From: Clostridia bacterium
GTDB lineage: Bacteria; Bacillota; Clostridia; Christensenellales; Aristaeellaceae
Length of the DNA: 64,000 nucleotides
Reading direction: 5' to 3'
Assembly (NCBI GenBank): GCA_017938695.1
Contig: JAGBBA010000047.1
Span: 1 to 64,000 of the forward strand
How positions within the stretch are numbered: position 1 is the stretch's first letter; each line of letters begins with the position of its first letter. This document shows positions 58,748-64,000 of the stretch, piece after piece. The notes beneath the pieces were generated by a model. The model searched no databases, was not told the DNA's origin, and saw only the letters and a program-made list of their open reading frames with translations. The position numbers and the translations under genes are program-made.

Positions 58748-59509
58748 ATGACAGATGCAGAAATCCTTCGTCACATTGATGCTGGTGCAAAGCACTGTAT
58801 TCGTCTTTTCGGCGAAGCACCGCACATGGAAAACCATGTAGAGGATCATTTTTCTTATGTGAAGCCCAAAGAAGGCGAGGAAGGTATCTCTTTCATATAT
58901 GATATTCATGTCGAAGACCTTCCATTATCGCAGCAGCAGAACGTGGCCGAGAGAATCAAGTCTACGGGTTATCCCTTCTGGCTTGACCTGACAGCTTCTG
59001 ACGCTGTGTTTCGCCTTTTCTTTGGTCATGACAAGCTGCATGGGCAAACGGTATTCCAGTTTGAGGATGAGCAATATCTGGCTATGTTCCCGAATGAACT
59101 CGCCATGCCTGAAGGGCCGTGGGAGATACGCCGCGTACAATCGGCGGAAGAGTTTGCGGTGTTTGCACAGATCGCTAACAATATGCTCGCAGACGGACGC
59201 ACCGACCTGCACCCTGTTCATCACTTTTCGCTGGTTGAGCACGGCAAAGCAAAGCCGTACATCCTTTATGCAGAAGGGGAGCCTGCTTCTGTCGTGATGG
59301 TGCTGGAACAGCAGGGGATTGCCTCATTGGAGCTTGTGGCAACGCTCCCGGCGTTTCGCTGCCGTGGCTATGCTGCTGCGGTTTGCGCCCAGGCTGCCCA
59401 AGATGCCTTTCACGAAGGTGCGGAGTTGCTCACGATCAGAGCAAACAATGCTGCATCCGGCCGAGTATACCAACGCATTGGATTCAAGGTCTATAATCAT
59501 GCCATCTGA
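58748..59509 (+). CDS. GNAT-family N-acetyltransferase with N-terminal extension
   Basis: 253 residues. The first 115 have no recognised fold (LRHIDAGAKHCIRLFGEAPHMENH...). The GNAT domain (about 120-253) has WEIRRVQSAEEFAVFAQI, the acetyl-CoA motif LPAFRCRGYAAAVCAQAAQ (about 200-218) and YQRIGFKVYNHAI at the end. Acceptor unknown. GGAGCTACC precedes the ATG. It stands where codY would be in Bacillus, probably on the hslVU transcript. Confidence 0.87.
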   Translation: MTDAEILRHIDAGAKHCIRLFGEAPHMENHVEDHFSYVKPKEGEEGISFIYDIHVEDLPLSQQQNVAERIKSTGYPFWLDLTASDAVFRLFFGHDKLHGQTVFQFEDEQYLAMFPNELAMPEGPWEIRRVQSAEEFAVFAQIANNMLADGRTDLHPVHHFSLVEHGKAKPYILYAEGEPASVVMVLEQQGIASLELVATLPAFRCRGYAAAVCAQAAQDAFHEGAELLTIRANNAASGRVYQRIGFKVYNHAI

Positions 59510-59528
59510 TCTATAAAGATTCAAATTT

Positions 59529-59570
59529 TGCCGTCTGTCAAGCCGAAAAGCCTTTGCAGGCGGCATTTTT
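59529..59570 (+). terminator. Terminator after the GNAT gene, overlapping the proC promoter
   Basis: TGCCGtCTG (59529-59537) pairs with CAGgCGGCA (59557-59565), followed by five T. The proC -35 lies in its right arm. Confidence 0.85.
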
Positions 59571-59581
59571 CATGCTATAAT
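59553..59581 (+). promoter_or_regulatory. Promoter of proC
   Basis: -35 TTTGCA (59553-59558), 17-bp spacer that contains the terminator's T-tract, -10 TATAAT (59576-59581), with TG one base before. Confidence 0.7.
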
Positions 59582-59614
59582 GGATACAATCAATGCAGAT
59601 GGAGGGATCATCAG

Positions 59615-60421
59615 ATGAGGAGACTCGGTCTGATCGGTGCTGGCAACATGGGCAGCGCGATCCTGCGCGGCATGCTGGACGCCAATTATGTCAAAGCAAG
59701 CCAGGTGGTGGTGTGCGACAGCAGTCGCCGCCGCATGGAGGAGCTTTCAGAAGAATTCCCCAGCGTGACCTATTGCGACACTGCTATTGATCTGGTGGAA
59801 CAGTGCGATATGATCATCCTGGCTGTGAAGCCGTACTTCCTTCAGGGTGTTATTGACGATGTGAAGGATGCCCTGGCTGGCAAGGCTGTGATTTCCATTG
59901 CCGCTGGCTGGACGGTTGCCATGCTGGCGGAGGCACTGGAAGGCACATCTGCTACCTACCTCCGCGTGATGCCCAATACGCCTGCTATGGTAGGCGAGGG
60001 TATGACCGCGCTTTGCGACGATTCCACCTTCTCAAAGGATGATTTTGCCTTCGCCAAGGGCATTTTCGACGCTGTGGGCCGTACCGTTATCCTGCCGGAA
60101 CGCCTGTTTGACGGTGTGATTGCCATCAGCGGCTCCAGCCCGGCCTACGTGTACATGATGATCGAAGCCATGGCAGATGCTGGCGTGAAAGAAGGCATTC
60201 CGCGGGCCTGCGCCTATGAAATGGCCGCCCAGAGCGTGCTGGGCAGCGCGTTGATGGTGCTGTCTTCCGGTACGCATCCTGCCAGTTTGAAGGACGCCGT
60301 GTGTTCGCCCGGCGGCACTACCATTGAAGCGGTTGAAGAACTGGAACGCAAGGGCTTCCGCGCCGCTGTGATGGACGCTATGGGCGTTTGCGCCGAAAAA
60401 TCCCGTCAAATGTCCAAGTAA
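59615..60421 (+). CDS. proC: Pyrroline-5-carboxylate reductase
   Basis: Predicted 268 residues. RRLGLIGAGNMGSAILRGML (NADPH loop), ILAVKPYFLQGVID, SIAAGWTV, VMPNTPAMVGEGMTAL and SGSSPAYVYMMIEAMADAGV...LKDAVCSPGGTTIEA are typical. It makes proline from pyrroline-5-carboxylate. The ATG at 59615 lies eight bases after GGAGGG; in-frame codons further upstream belong to the promoter region. Confidence 0.96.
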   Translation: MRRLGLIGAGNMGSAILRGMLDANYVKASQVVVCDSSRRRMEELSEEFPSVTYCDTAIDLVEQCDMIILAVKPYFLQGVIDDVKDALAGKAVISIAAGWTVAMLAEALEGTSATYLRVMPNTPAMVGEGMTALCDDSTFSKDDFAFAKGIFDAVGRTVILPERLFDGVIAISGSSPAYVYMMIEAMADAGVKEGIPRACAYEMAAQSVLGSALMVLSSGTHPASLKDAVCSPGGTTIEAVEELERKGFRAAVMDAMGVCAEKSRQMSK

Positions 60422-60439
60422 AAGGGGAGTAATCTCAAC

Positions 60440-60922
60440 ATGGAAACCGCGCCTCGCAAAAAGGTGAATATCTATACGGATGGTGCATGCTCGGGCAATC
60501 CTGGCCCTGGCGGCTGGGGCGTGATCCTGGAATTTGGCCCGCACCGCAAGGAACTCAGCGGCTATATGGCCGGCACCACCAACAACCGCATGGAGCTGTT
60601 CGCAGCCATCAGCGGTCTGGGCGCACTGAAGGAGCCTTGCGACGTAAATTTGTATTCTGATTCCAACTACCTGGTTCAGGCGTTTAACGATCACTGGATC
60701 GACGGCTGGAAGAAGAAGGGGTGGAAGACCTCGTCGGGGAGTGCGGTGGAGAATCAGGATCTCTGGTTCATCCTGATGGCGCAGACGAAGAAGCACAATG
60801 TGAAATTCATCAAAGTGAAGGGGCATGCGGATCATCCGCAGAATAATCGCTGTGATGAATTGGCACGTCAGGCCATCGAAGAGTACCGCAGGATCAACAC
60901 ACCCAAGGACGACGAAGAGTAA
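60440..60922 (+). CDS. rnhA: Ribonuclease HI
   Basis: 160 residues, complete. YTDGACSGNPGPGGWGVILEF (first Asp), NRMELFAAISGL (Glu), YSDSNYLVQAFNDHWIDGWKKKGWKTSSG (Asp) and KVKGHADHPQNNRCDELAR (His and Asp) give the catalytic set and the basic handle. AAAGGGGAGTAATC precedes the ATG. Together with the RNase HII at 45287, both RNase H types are present. Confidence 0.95.
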   Translation: METAPRKKVNIYTDGACSGNPGPGGWGVILEFGPHRKELSGYMAGTTNNRMELFAAISGLGALKEPCDVNLYSDSNYLVQAFNDHWIDGWKKKGWKTSSGSAVENQDLWFILMAQTKKHNVKFIKVKGHADHPQNNRCDELARQAIEEYRRINTPKDDEE

Positions 60923-60937
60923 CAAGACTGCCAAGCC

Positions 60938-60966
60938 CGGGTGGGCGAGAACCGCTCACCCGTTTA
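60938..60966 (+). terminator. Terminator after rnhA
   Basis: CGGGTGGGCG (60938-60947) pairs with CGCTCACCCG (60953-60962; one G-U), followed by TTTAT. Confidence 0.75.
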
Positions 60967-60977
60967 TCCATGTTTCT

Positions 60978-61015
60978 GCAACTATTCGCTAAACCACAGT
61001 TTCACGAATAGTTGC
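60978..61015. repeat. Inverted repeat upstream of the tyrosine recombinase gene
   Basis: GCAACTATTCG (60978-60988) and CGAATAGTTGC (61005-61015) are perfect 11-bp arms around 16 bases. No U-tract follows. It may be an operator, an RNA hairpin or a recombinase-related site. Confidence 0.6.
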
Positions 61016-61045
61016 GCCCGTAAAATACTGCCGGGAGGTGTATCT

Positions 61046-62182
61046 ATGTCTGAATCAGCCTACCGTGAGCAAATCGACGCCAAACGCATTTTGCAGATTC
61101 GTTCTATCACGCGCGAGCTTCCTCAGGCTTGTTCTGATTTTCTGCGCGGCATTGCGGTGACCACCGGCACGTTCACACGGCTGGCTTATGCCATCGATCT
61201 GCGCACGTTCTTTCATTTTCTACAAACGGAACGTGTCGCGTTTTCAGACAAGAATTTGACCCTTTGGTCGGATGAAGACCTCTCCCGCGTGTCTCAGAGC
61301 GATCTGACGGCGTATATCGAATATCTGACGTACTATTTCAAGTCTGACGACGAATCGTCGGATCAGCCGGTCAAGGCACTGGTCAATCATGATCTGGCCA
61401 TCAAACGCAAGCTGTGTTCGATCCGGTCATTCTATGATTTTCTTTTCAAGAATCATCGTGTGCCGTCTAACGTGACATTGCTTGTGCCGCTGCCGAAGAT
61501 TCACGAGAAGCCGATCCTGCGCTTGAATCGTGATGAAATGATCAAGATGCTGAATCAGGCAGAAACCGGCGAAGGCATGACCGACGGCCAGAAGCGTTAC
61601 CAGAAACTGACAGCCAAGCGCGACTATGCGATGCTGTCGCTGTTTCTGGGAACAGGCATTCGCGTATCTGAATGTGTTGGCATTAATCTGTCTGATGTAA
61701 ACCTGGAAGAAAATGCCTTCCTTGTCACAAGAAAAGGTGGCAATCAGGTCGTTTTGTATTTTCCGGCCGAAGTTGCGACCACTTTGGCGGAATATATGGA
61801 AGAGCGCAAGAAAATAGACACCCTCCCAGGCCATGAGGATGCCTTGTTTTTGTCGCTGCAAAAGCGGCGTATCACACAGCGAGCTGTGCAGAATCTGGTC
61901 AAAAAATATGCCATGGTAGCGGCTCCGCTGAAGCCGAAAATCAGCCCCCACAAGCTGCGCAGCACCTTTGCTACCAACCTATACAATGCCACCGGTGACA
62001 TTTATCTGGTGGCCGATGTGCTGGGCCATTCCTCTGTGGATACGACCCGCAAGCACTATGCCGATATGACCGACGCCCGCCGCCGCATGGCTGCTGAATA
62101 TGTCAAGCTGCCTGGCACCGATGCAGAGGAACCCGACTCCCCCGATATTGCTTTCGTCAAACCGGATAAGCCCGTGACCTGA
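61046..62182 (+). CDS. Xer-like tyrosine recombinase
   Basis: Predicted 378 residues. N-terminal SAM-like DNA-binding domain (about 35-150), then a phage-integrase catalytic domain with Arg in LGTGIRVSECVGINLSDV (about 210), Lys in TRKGG, HKLRSTFATNL (His-x-x-Arg), LGHSSVDTTRKHYA (His and the nucleophilic Tyr). It resembles XerC/XerA-type chromosome-dimer recombinases and could play that role, as the xer gene missing between trmFO and hslV. CGGGAGGTG precedes the ATG. Stop codon abuts the convergent gene. Confidence 0.9.
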   Translation: MSESAYREQIDAKRILQIRSITRELPQACSDFLRGIAVTTGTFTRLAYAIDLRTFFHFLQTERVAFSDKNLTLWSDEDLSRVSQSDLTAYIEYLTYYFKSDDESSDQPVKALVNHDLAIKRKLCSIRSFYDFLFKNHRVPSNVTLLVPLPKIHEKPILRLNRDEMIKMLNQAETGEGMTDGQKRYQKLTAKRDYAMLSLFLGTGIRVSECVGINLSDVNLEENAFLVTRKGGNQVVLYFPAEVATTLAEYMEERKKIDTLPGHEDALFLSLQKRRITQRAVQNLVKKYAMVAAPLKPKISPHKLRSTFATNLYNATGDIYLVADVLGHSSVDTTRKHYADMTDARRRMAAEYVKLPGTDAEEPDSPDIAFVKPDKPVT

Positions 62183-62419
62183 TCAATGATGGTGATGGCC
62201 GCAGTCGCAGTCATGATCATGATGATGGACGTTTGCAGGGGCGTTCAATTCGTTTTCCAAGGCAAAATGATCAACCATCACAGCGCGATATTCCGCATCA
62301 GAATTGACGCACTTCATGCAGTTATCGCAGATTTTGTTGGGATCCAGGTCGCAGCGGTCGCATTCGCCGCAGCCGATGCATTCGCGGTCTTCCAGGACGC
62401 ATTGCTTCTTCAAAGCCAT
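62183..62419 (-). CDS. Cys/His-rich mini-protein divergent from lexA
   Basis: Predicted 78 residues with ten Cys (7, 14, 17, 20, 23, 31, 34, 37, 71, 73) and a His-rich end (HHHDHDCDCGHHHH). The core CIGCGECDRCDLDPNKICDNCMKC has spacing like ferredoxin or zinc-knuckle folds, so metal or cluster binding is likely. I do not recognise a named family. AGGAGATGATTTCA precedes the ATG at 62419; longer in-frame sequence upstream lies in the promoter. Its promoter shares two SOS-box-like sites with lexA, suggesting induction by DNA damage. Confidence 0.8.
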   Translation of the reverse strand: MALKKQCVLEDRECIGCGECDRCDLDPNKICDNCMKCVNSDAEYRAVMVDHFALENELNAPANVHHHDHDCDCGHHHH

Positions 62420-62439
62420 TGAAATCATCTCCTGAACAT

Positions 62440-62468
62440 AGTATAACACATGTTCCCATTTTACGCAA
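62440..62468 (-). promoter_or_regulatory. Promoter of the Cys/His-rich gene
   Basis: Minus strand -35 TTGCGT (62468-62463), 17-bp spacer, -10 TATACT (62445-62440). A LexA-box-like site (62444-62455) overlaps the -10. Confidence 0.7.
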
Positions 62469-62488
62469 CAAACTGGGAACATGTGTTT
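62444..62488. promoter_or_regulatory. Pair of SOS (LexA) boxes in a divergent control region
   Basis: TAACACATGTTC (62444-62455) and GAACATGTGTTT (62477-62488) each match the Gram-positive SOS core GAAC-N4-GTTC with one mismatch. They are the ends of a perfect inverted repeat (CACATGTTCCCA 62447-62458, TGGGAACATGTG 62474-62485). One overlaps the left promoter's -10, the other the lexA -35. Confidence 0.78.
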
Positions 62489-62515
62489 GATTTTTTGTTT
62501 GCTTTATGCTATAAT
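62487..62515 (+). promoter_or_regulatory. Promoter of lexA
   Basis: -35 TTGATT (62487-62492), 17-bp spacer, -10 TATAAT (62510-62515) with extended TG; 34 bases ahead of the ATG. Confidence 0.85.
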
Positions 62516-62548
62516 ATCTGTAACTATACAAGCAAAGGCGGCGATATA

Positions 62549-63160
62549 ATGCAGCGTCCCCGTGGCGATAATCAGCAGCGCATTCTCGATTTTATCAAGG
62601 CTGAAATTCAGTTGAAGGGTTATCCTCCGTCTGTCCGTGAAATTGCCAATGCTGTGGGCCTTAAGTCCACCTCTACCGTGCACGGCCATCTGCAGCGGCT
62701 GGAGAAGCGTGGCCTGCTCCACCGCGATGCCATGAAGCCCCGCGCGATGGAAGTCGTTGGCGACCCCAATTTTGCGCGCAACAATTCTACTGCCGTGCCA
62801 GTGGTTGGCCGCGTGACGGCTGGCGTTCCCATCCTTGCAGAAGAAAATCTGGAGGAATACGTTGTTATTCCTGAGGTTATGCTGGGTGAAGGTGAACATT
62901 TTATTTTGCTTGTTCGCGGCGACAGCATGATCGAAGCCGGTATTCTGGACGGCGACTATATTGTCGTGAAAAAGCAGACGGAGGCCAACAATGGTGAAAT
63001 CGTGGTGGCCATGATCGACGATTCTGCTACCGTAAAGCGTTTTTACAAGGAAAACGGCCGTTTCCGCCTGCAGCCTGAGAACAGCACCATGGAACCCATT
63101 TATGCCGATGAAGTGACCATTCTGGGCAAGGTTATTTCTCTTTATCGTCTGGTGAAATAA
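62549..63160 (+). CDS. lexA: SOS repressor LexA
   Basis: Predicted 203 residues. N-terminal winged helix (about 6-65: GDNQQRILDFIK, GYPPSVREIANAVGLKSTSTVHGHLQRLEKRG), the self-cleavage site Ala91-Gly92 in RVTAGVPIL, and the protease dyad Ser126 (RGDSMIEAGI) and Lys163 (ATVKRFY). LexA represses SOS genes and cuts itself when RecA is active. The ATG at 62549 has AAAGGCGGCGAT ahead. It is autoregulated by the sites at 62444-62488. Confidence 0.97.
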   Translation: MQRPRGDNQQRILDFIKAEIQLKGYPPSVREIANAVGLKSTSTVHGHLQRLEKRGLLHRDAMKPRAMEVVGDPNFARNNSTAVPVVGRVTAGVPILAEENLEEYVVIPEVMLGEGEHFILLVRGDSMIEAGILDGDYIVVKKQTEANNGEIVVAMIDDSATVKRFYKENGRFRLQPENSTMEPIYADEVTILGKVISLYRLVK

Positions 63161-63192
63161 AGCAATTTTATCTTATTGGAGGCACTTATTCG

Positions 63193-63864
63193 ATGTCTGA
63201 TCAATCTATCCAGCCGCGTCATCGCATTTCTATTCCGAAATACACCCTGGGCGAAGAACTCACCAATGCCATTTCCCATGGGATCGGCGTTATTTTCGGC
63301 CTTGTGGCCATGGTGTTGTGTATTATCAAAAGCGTCCAGGCGCATGACACCTACAAAATCGTATCCAGCGCGGTCTTTGGCACCACCATCATGATCCTTT
63401 ATTTGATGTCCTGCCTTTATCACGCGCTGAAGGTCAACAAGGCCAAGCGAGTATTTCGCGTGATCGACCACTGCACCATTTTCTTATTGATTGCCGGAAC
63501 CTATACGCCTTACACGCTGGTTTCCCTGCGGCCGACCATCGGCTGGTGGGTCTTTGGAGTCATCTGGGGCACGGCTGTGCTGGGCATTGTGCTCAACGCT
63601 ATCAGCCTGAAGCGATTCGCCAAGCTTTCCGTCGCCTTATATCTGATCATGGGCTGGATCATCGTATTTGCCTACAAGTATATGGTCAGCGCAGTACCCG
63701 CCGGCGGCATGACGCTGCTGATTTGGGGTGGTGTTGCGTATACGGTGGGTGCCGTTCTTTATGGTTTGGGCTCAAAACGGAAATACTTTCACTCGGTTTT
63801 CCATATTTTCTGTCTGATCGGTACCTTCTTGCATTTCCTCTCCATTTATATGTATGTTCTGTAA
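63193..63864 (+). CDS. Hemolysin III family (TrhA/YqfA-type) membrane protein
   Basis: 223 residues with seven membrane helices. ISIPKYTLGEELTNAISHGIGVIFG, LYHALKVNKAKRVFRVIDHCTIFLLIAGTYTPYTL and SVFHIFCLIGTFLHFLSIYMYVL hold the conserved Ser/His/Asp/His residues of the PAQR/hemolysin III superfamily. Bacterial members affect membrane energetics or lipid balance; the toxin name is historical. ATTGGAGGCAC precedes the ATG; probably co-transcribed with lexA, 32 bases upstream. Confidence 0.93.
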   Translation: MSDQSIQPRHRISIPKYTLGEELTNAISHGIGVIFGLVAMVLCIIKSVQAHDTYKIVSSAVFGTTIMILYLMSCLYHALKVNKAKRVFRVIDHCTIFLLIAGTYTPYTLVSLRPTIGWWVFGVIWGTAVLGIVLNAISLKRFAKLSVALYLIMGWIIVFAYKYMVSAVPAGGMTLLIWGGVAYTVGAVLYGLGSKRKYFHSVFHIFCLIGTFLHFLSIYMYVL

Positions 63865-63878
63865 AAGGAGTTTTCGTC

Positions 63879-64000
63879 ATGTACAAGCTGATGTGTGCGC
63901 AAATGGAATCCCTGTTGGAAGGTTGTGCACTCCCCTTGCCTGCTTTGTCCAATTGCGCAGCTTTGCTGTGGCAGAATCTTGATCATATCAACTGGGCGGG
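63879..64000 (+). CDS. GAF-domain protein, possibly free methionine-(R)-sulfoxide reductase, cut by the window end
   Basis: Only about 40 residues are present. MESLLEGCALPLPALSNCAALLWQNLDHINWAG matches the start of fRMsr-type GAF proteins (LLEGE...LANAAALLF..L..INWVGFYL), which reduce free methionine-(R)-sulfoxide. The catalytic Cys residues lie beyond the window. AAAGGAG lies about eight bases ahead of the ATG. Confidence 0.7.
   Translation, partial: MYKLMCAQMESLLEGCALPLPALSNCAALLWQNLDHINWA

Overview
The window looks like a chromosome segment of a spore-forming member of the Bacillota, class Clostridia. Three things support this: strong AGGAGG-type ribosome binding sites, sporulation genes (a SpoIIP-like protein and a SpoIVFA/SpoIVFB-like pair), and Bacillus/Clostridium-style gene order (miaB-ylbF-mutS-mutL-miaA; rbgA-rnhB-yraN; yifB-dprA-topA-trmFO-hslV-hslU; lexA). 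Most of the DNA is GC-rich with G/C-ending codons. The genus cannot be fixed from the sequence alone. I saw no rRNA, tRNA or CRISPR array.

Layout. 1-2930 is visibly more AT-rich and accessory-like: the start of a secreted beta-helical repeat protein, two XRE regulators with operator-like palindromes, and a SLOG-domain protein translationally coupled to a small membrane-anchored protein. 2938-9155 is mixed: icd plus DUF1292, a PadR regulator coupled to a DUF4097 protein, a DUF1614-like plus SpoIIP-like pair, a secreted DUF6273 protein and a CmpB-like membrane protein. 9245-12030 is an SDR-hflK-hflC operon on the minus strand. 12246-26149 is a long plus-strand run: radical SAM protein, DUF2344 partner, RNase G, MiaB, YlbF, MutS, MutL, MiaA, a PLP enzyme of the aluminium-resistance family, then SpoIVFA/SpoIVFB-like genes that appear to have their own sporulation promoter. 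26214-30838 holds a secreted PIG-L/NAGPA fusion, a split transketolase and a GNAT.

30864-35160 holds a small membrane protein, a polar amino-acid ABC importer with DUF1653, and a diacylglycerol-kinase-family lipid kinase. 35242-38900 has an acidic helical protein, an aldose-epimerase-like protein, a C39-like peptidase and a P-loop kinase. 38952-43193 is argCJBD, preceded by a promoter carrying two overlapping ARG-box-like operators. 43346-44178 encodes a DUF4230 pair. 44395-58735 is a conserved genome-maintenance block interrupted by a 1372-residue membrane glycosyltransferase with two GT-C modules. 58748-64000 holds a GNAT, proC, rnhA, a Xer-like recombinase, a Cys/His-rich mini-protein divergent from lexA, lexA, a hemolysin III family protein and the start of a GAF protein.

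The observations most worth checking are: (1) the Cys/His-rich mini-protein whose promoter shares a two-box SOS region with lexA; (2) the SpoIVFA-like gene whose ribosome binding site is buried in a terminator hairpin that itself contains a sigma-E-like promoter, so only the sporulation transcript should be translatable; (3) the SLOG plus membrane-protein pair; (4) the secreted PIG-L/NAGPA fusion; (5) the signal peptide-lectin-GT-C-discoidin-GT-C fusion.
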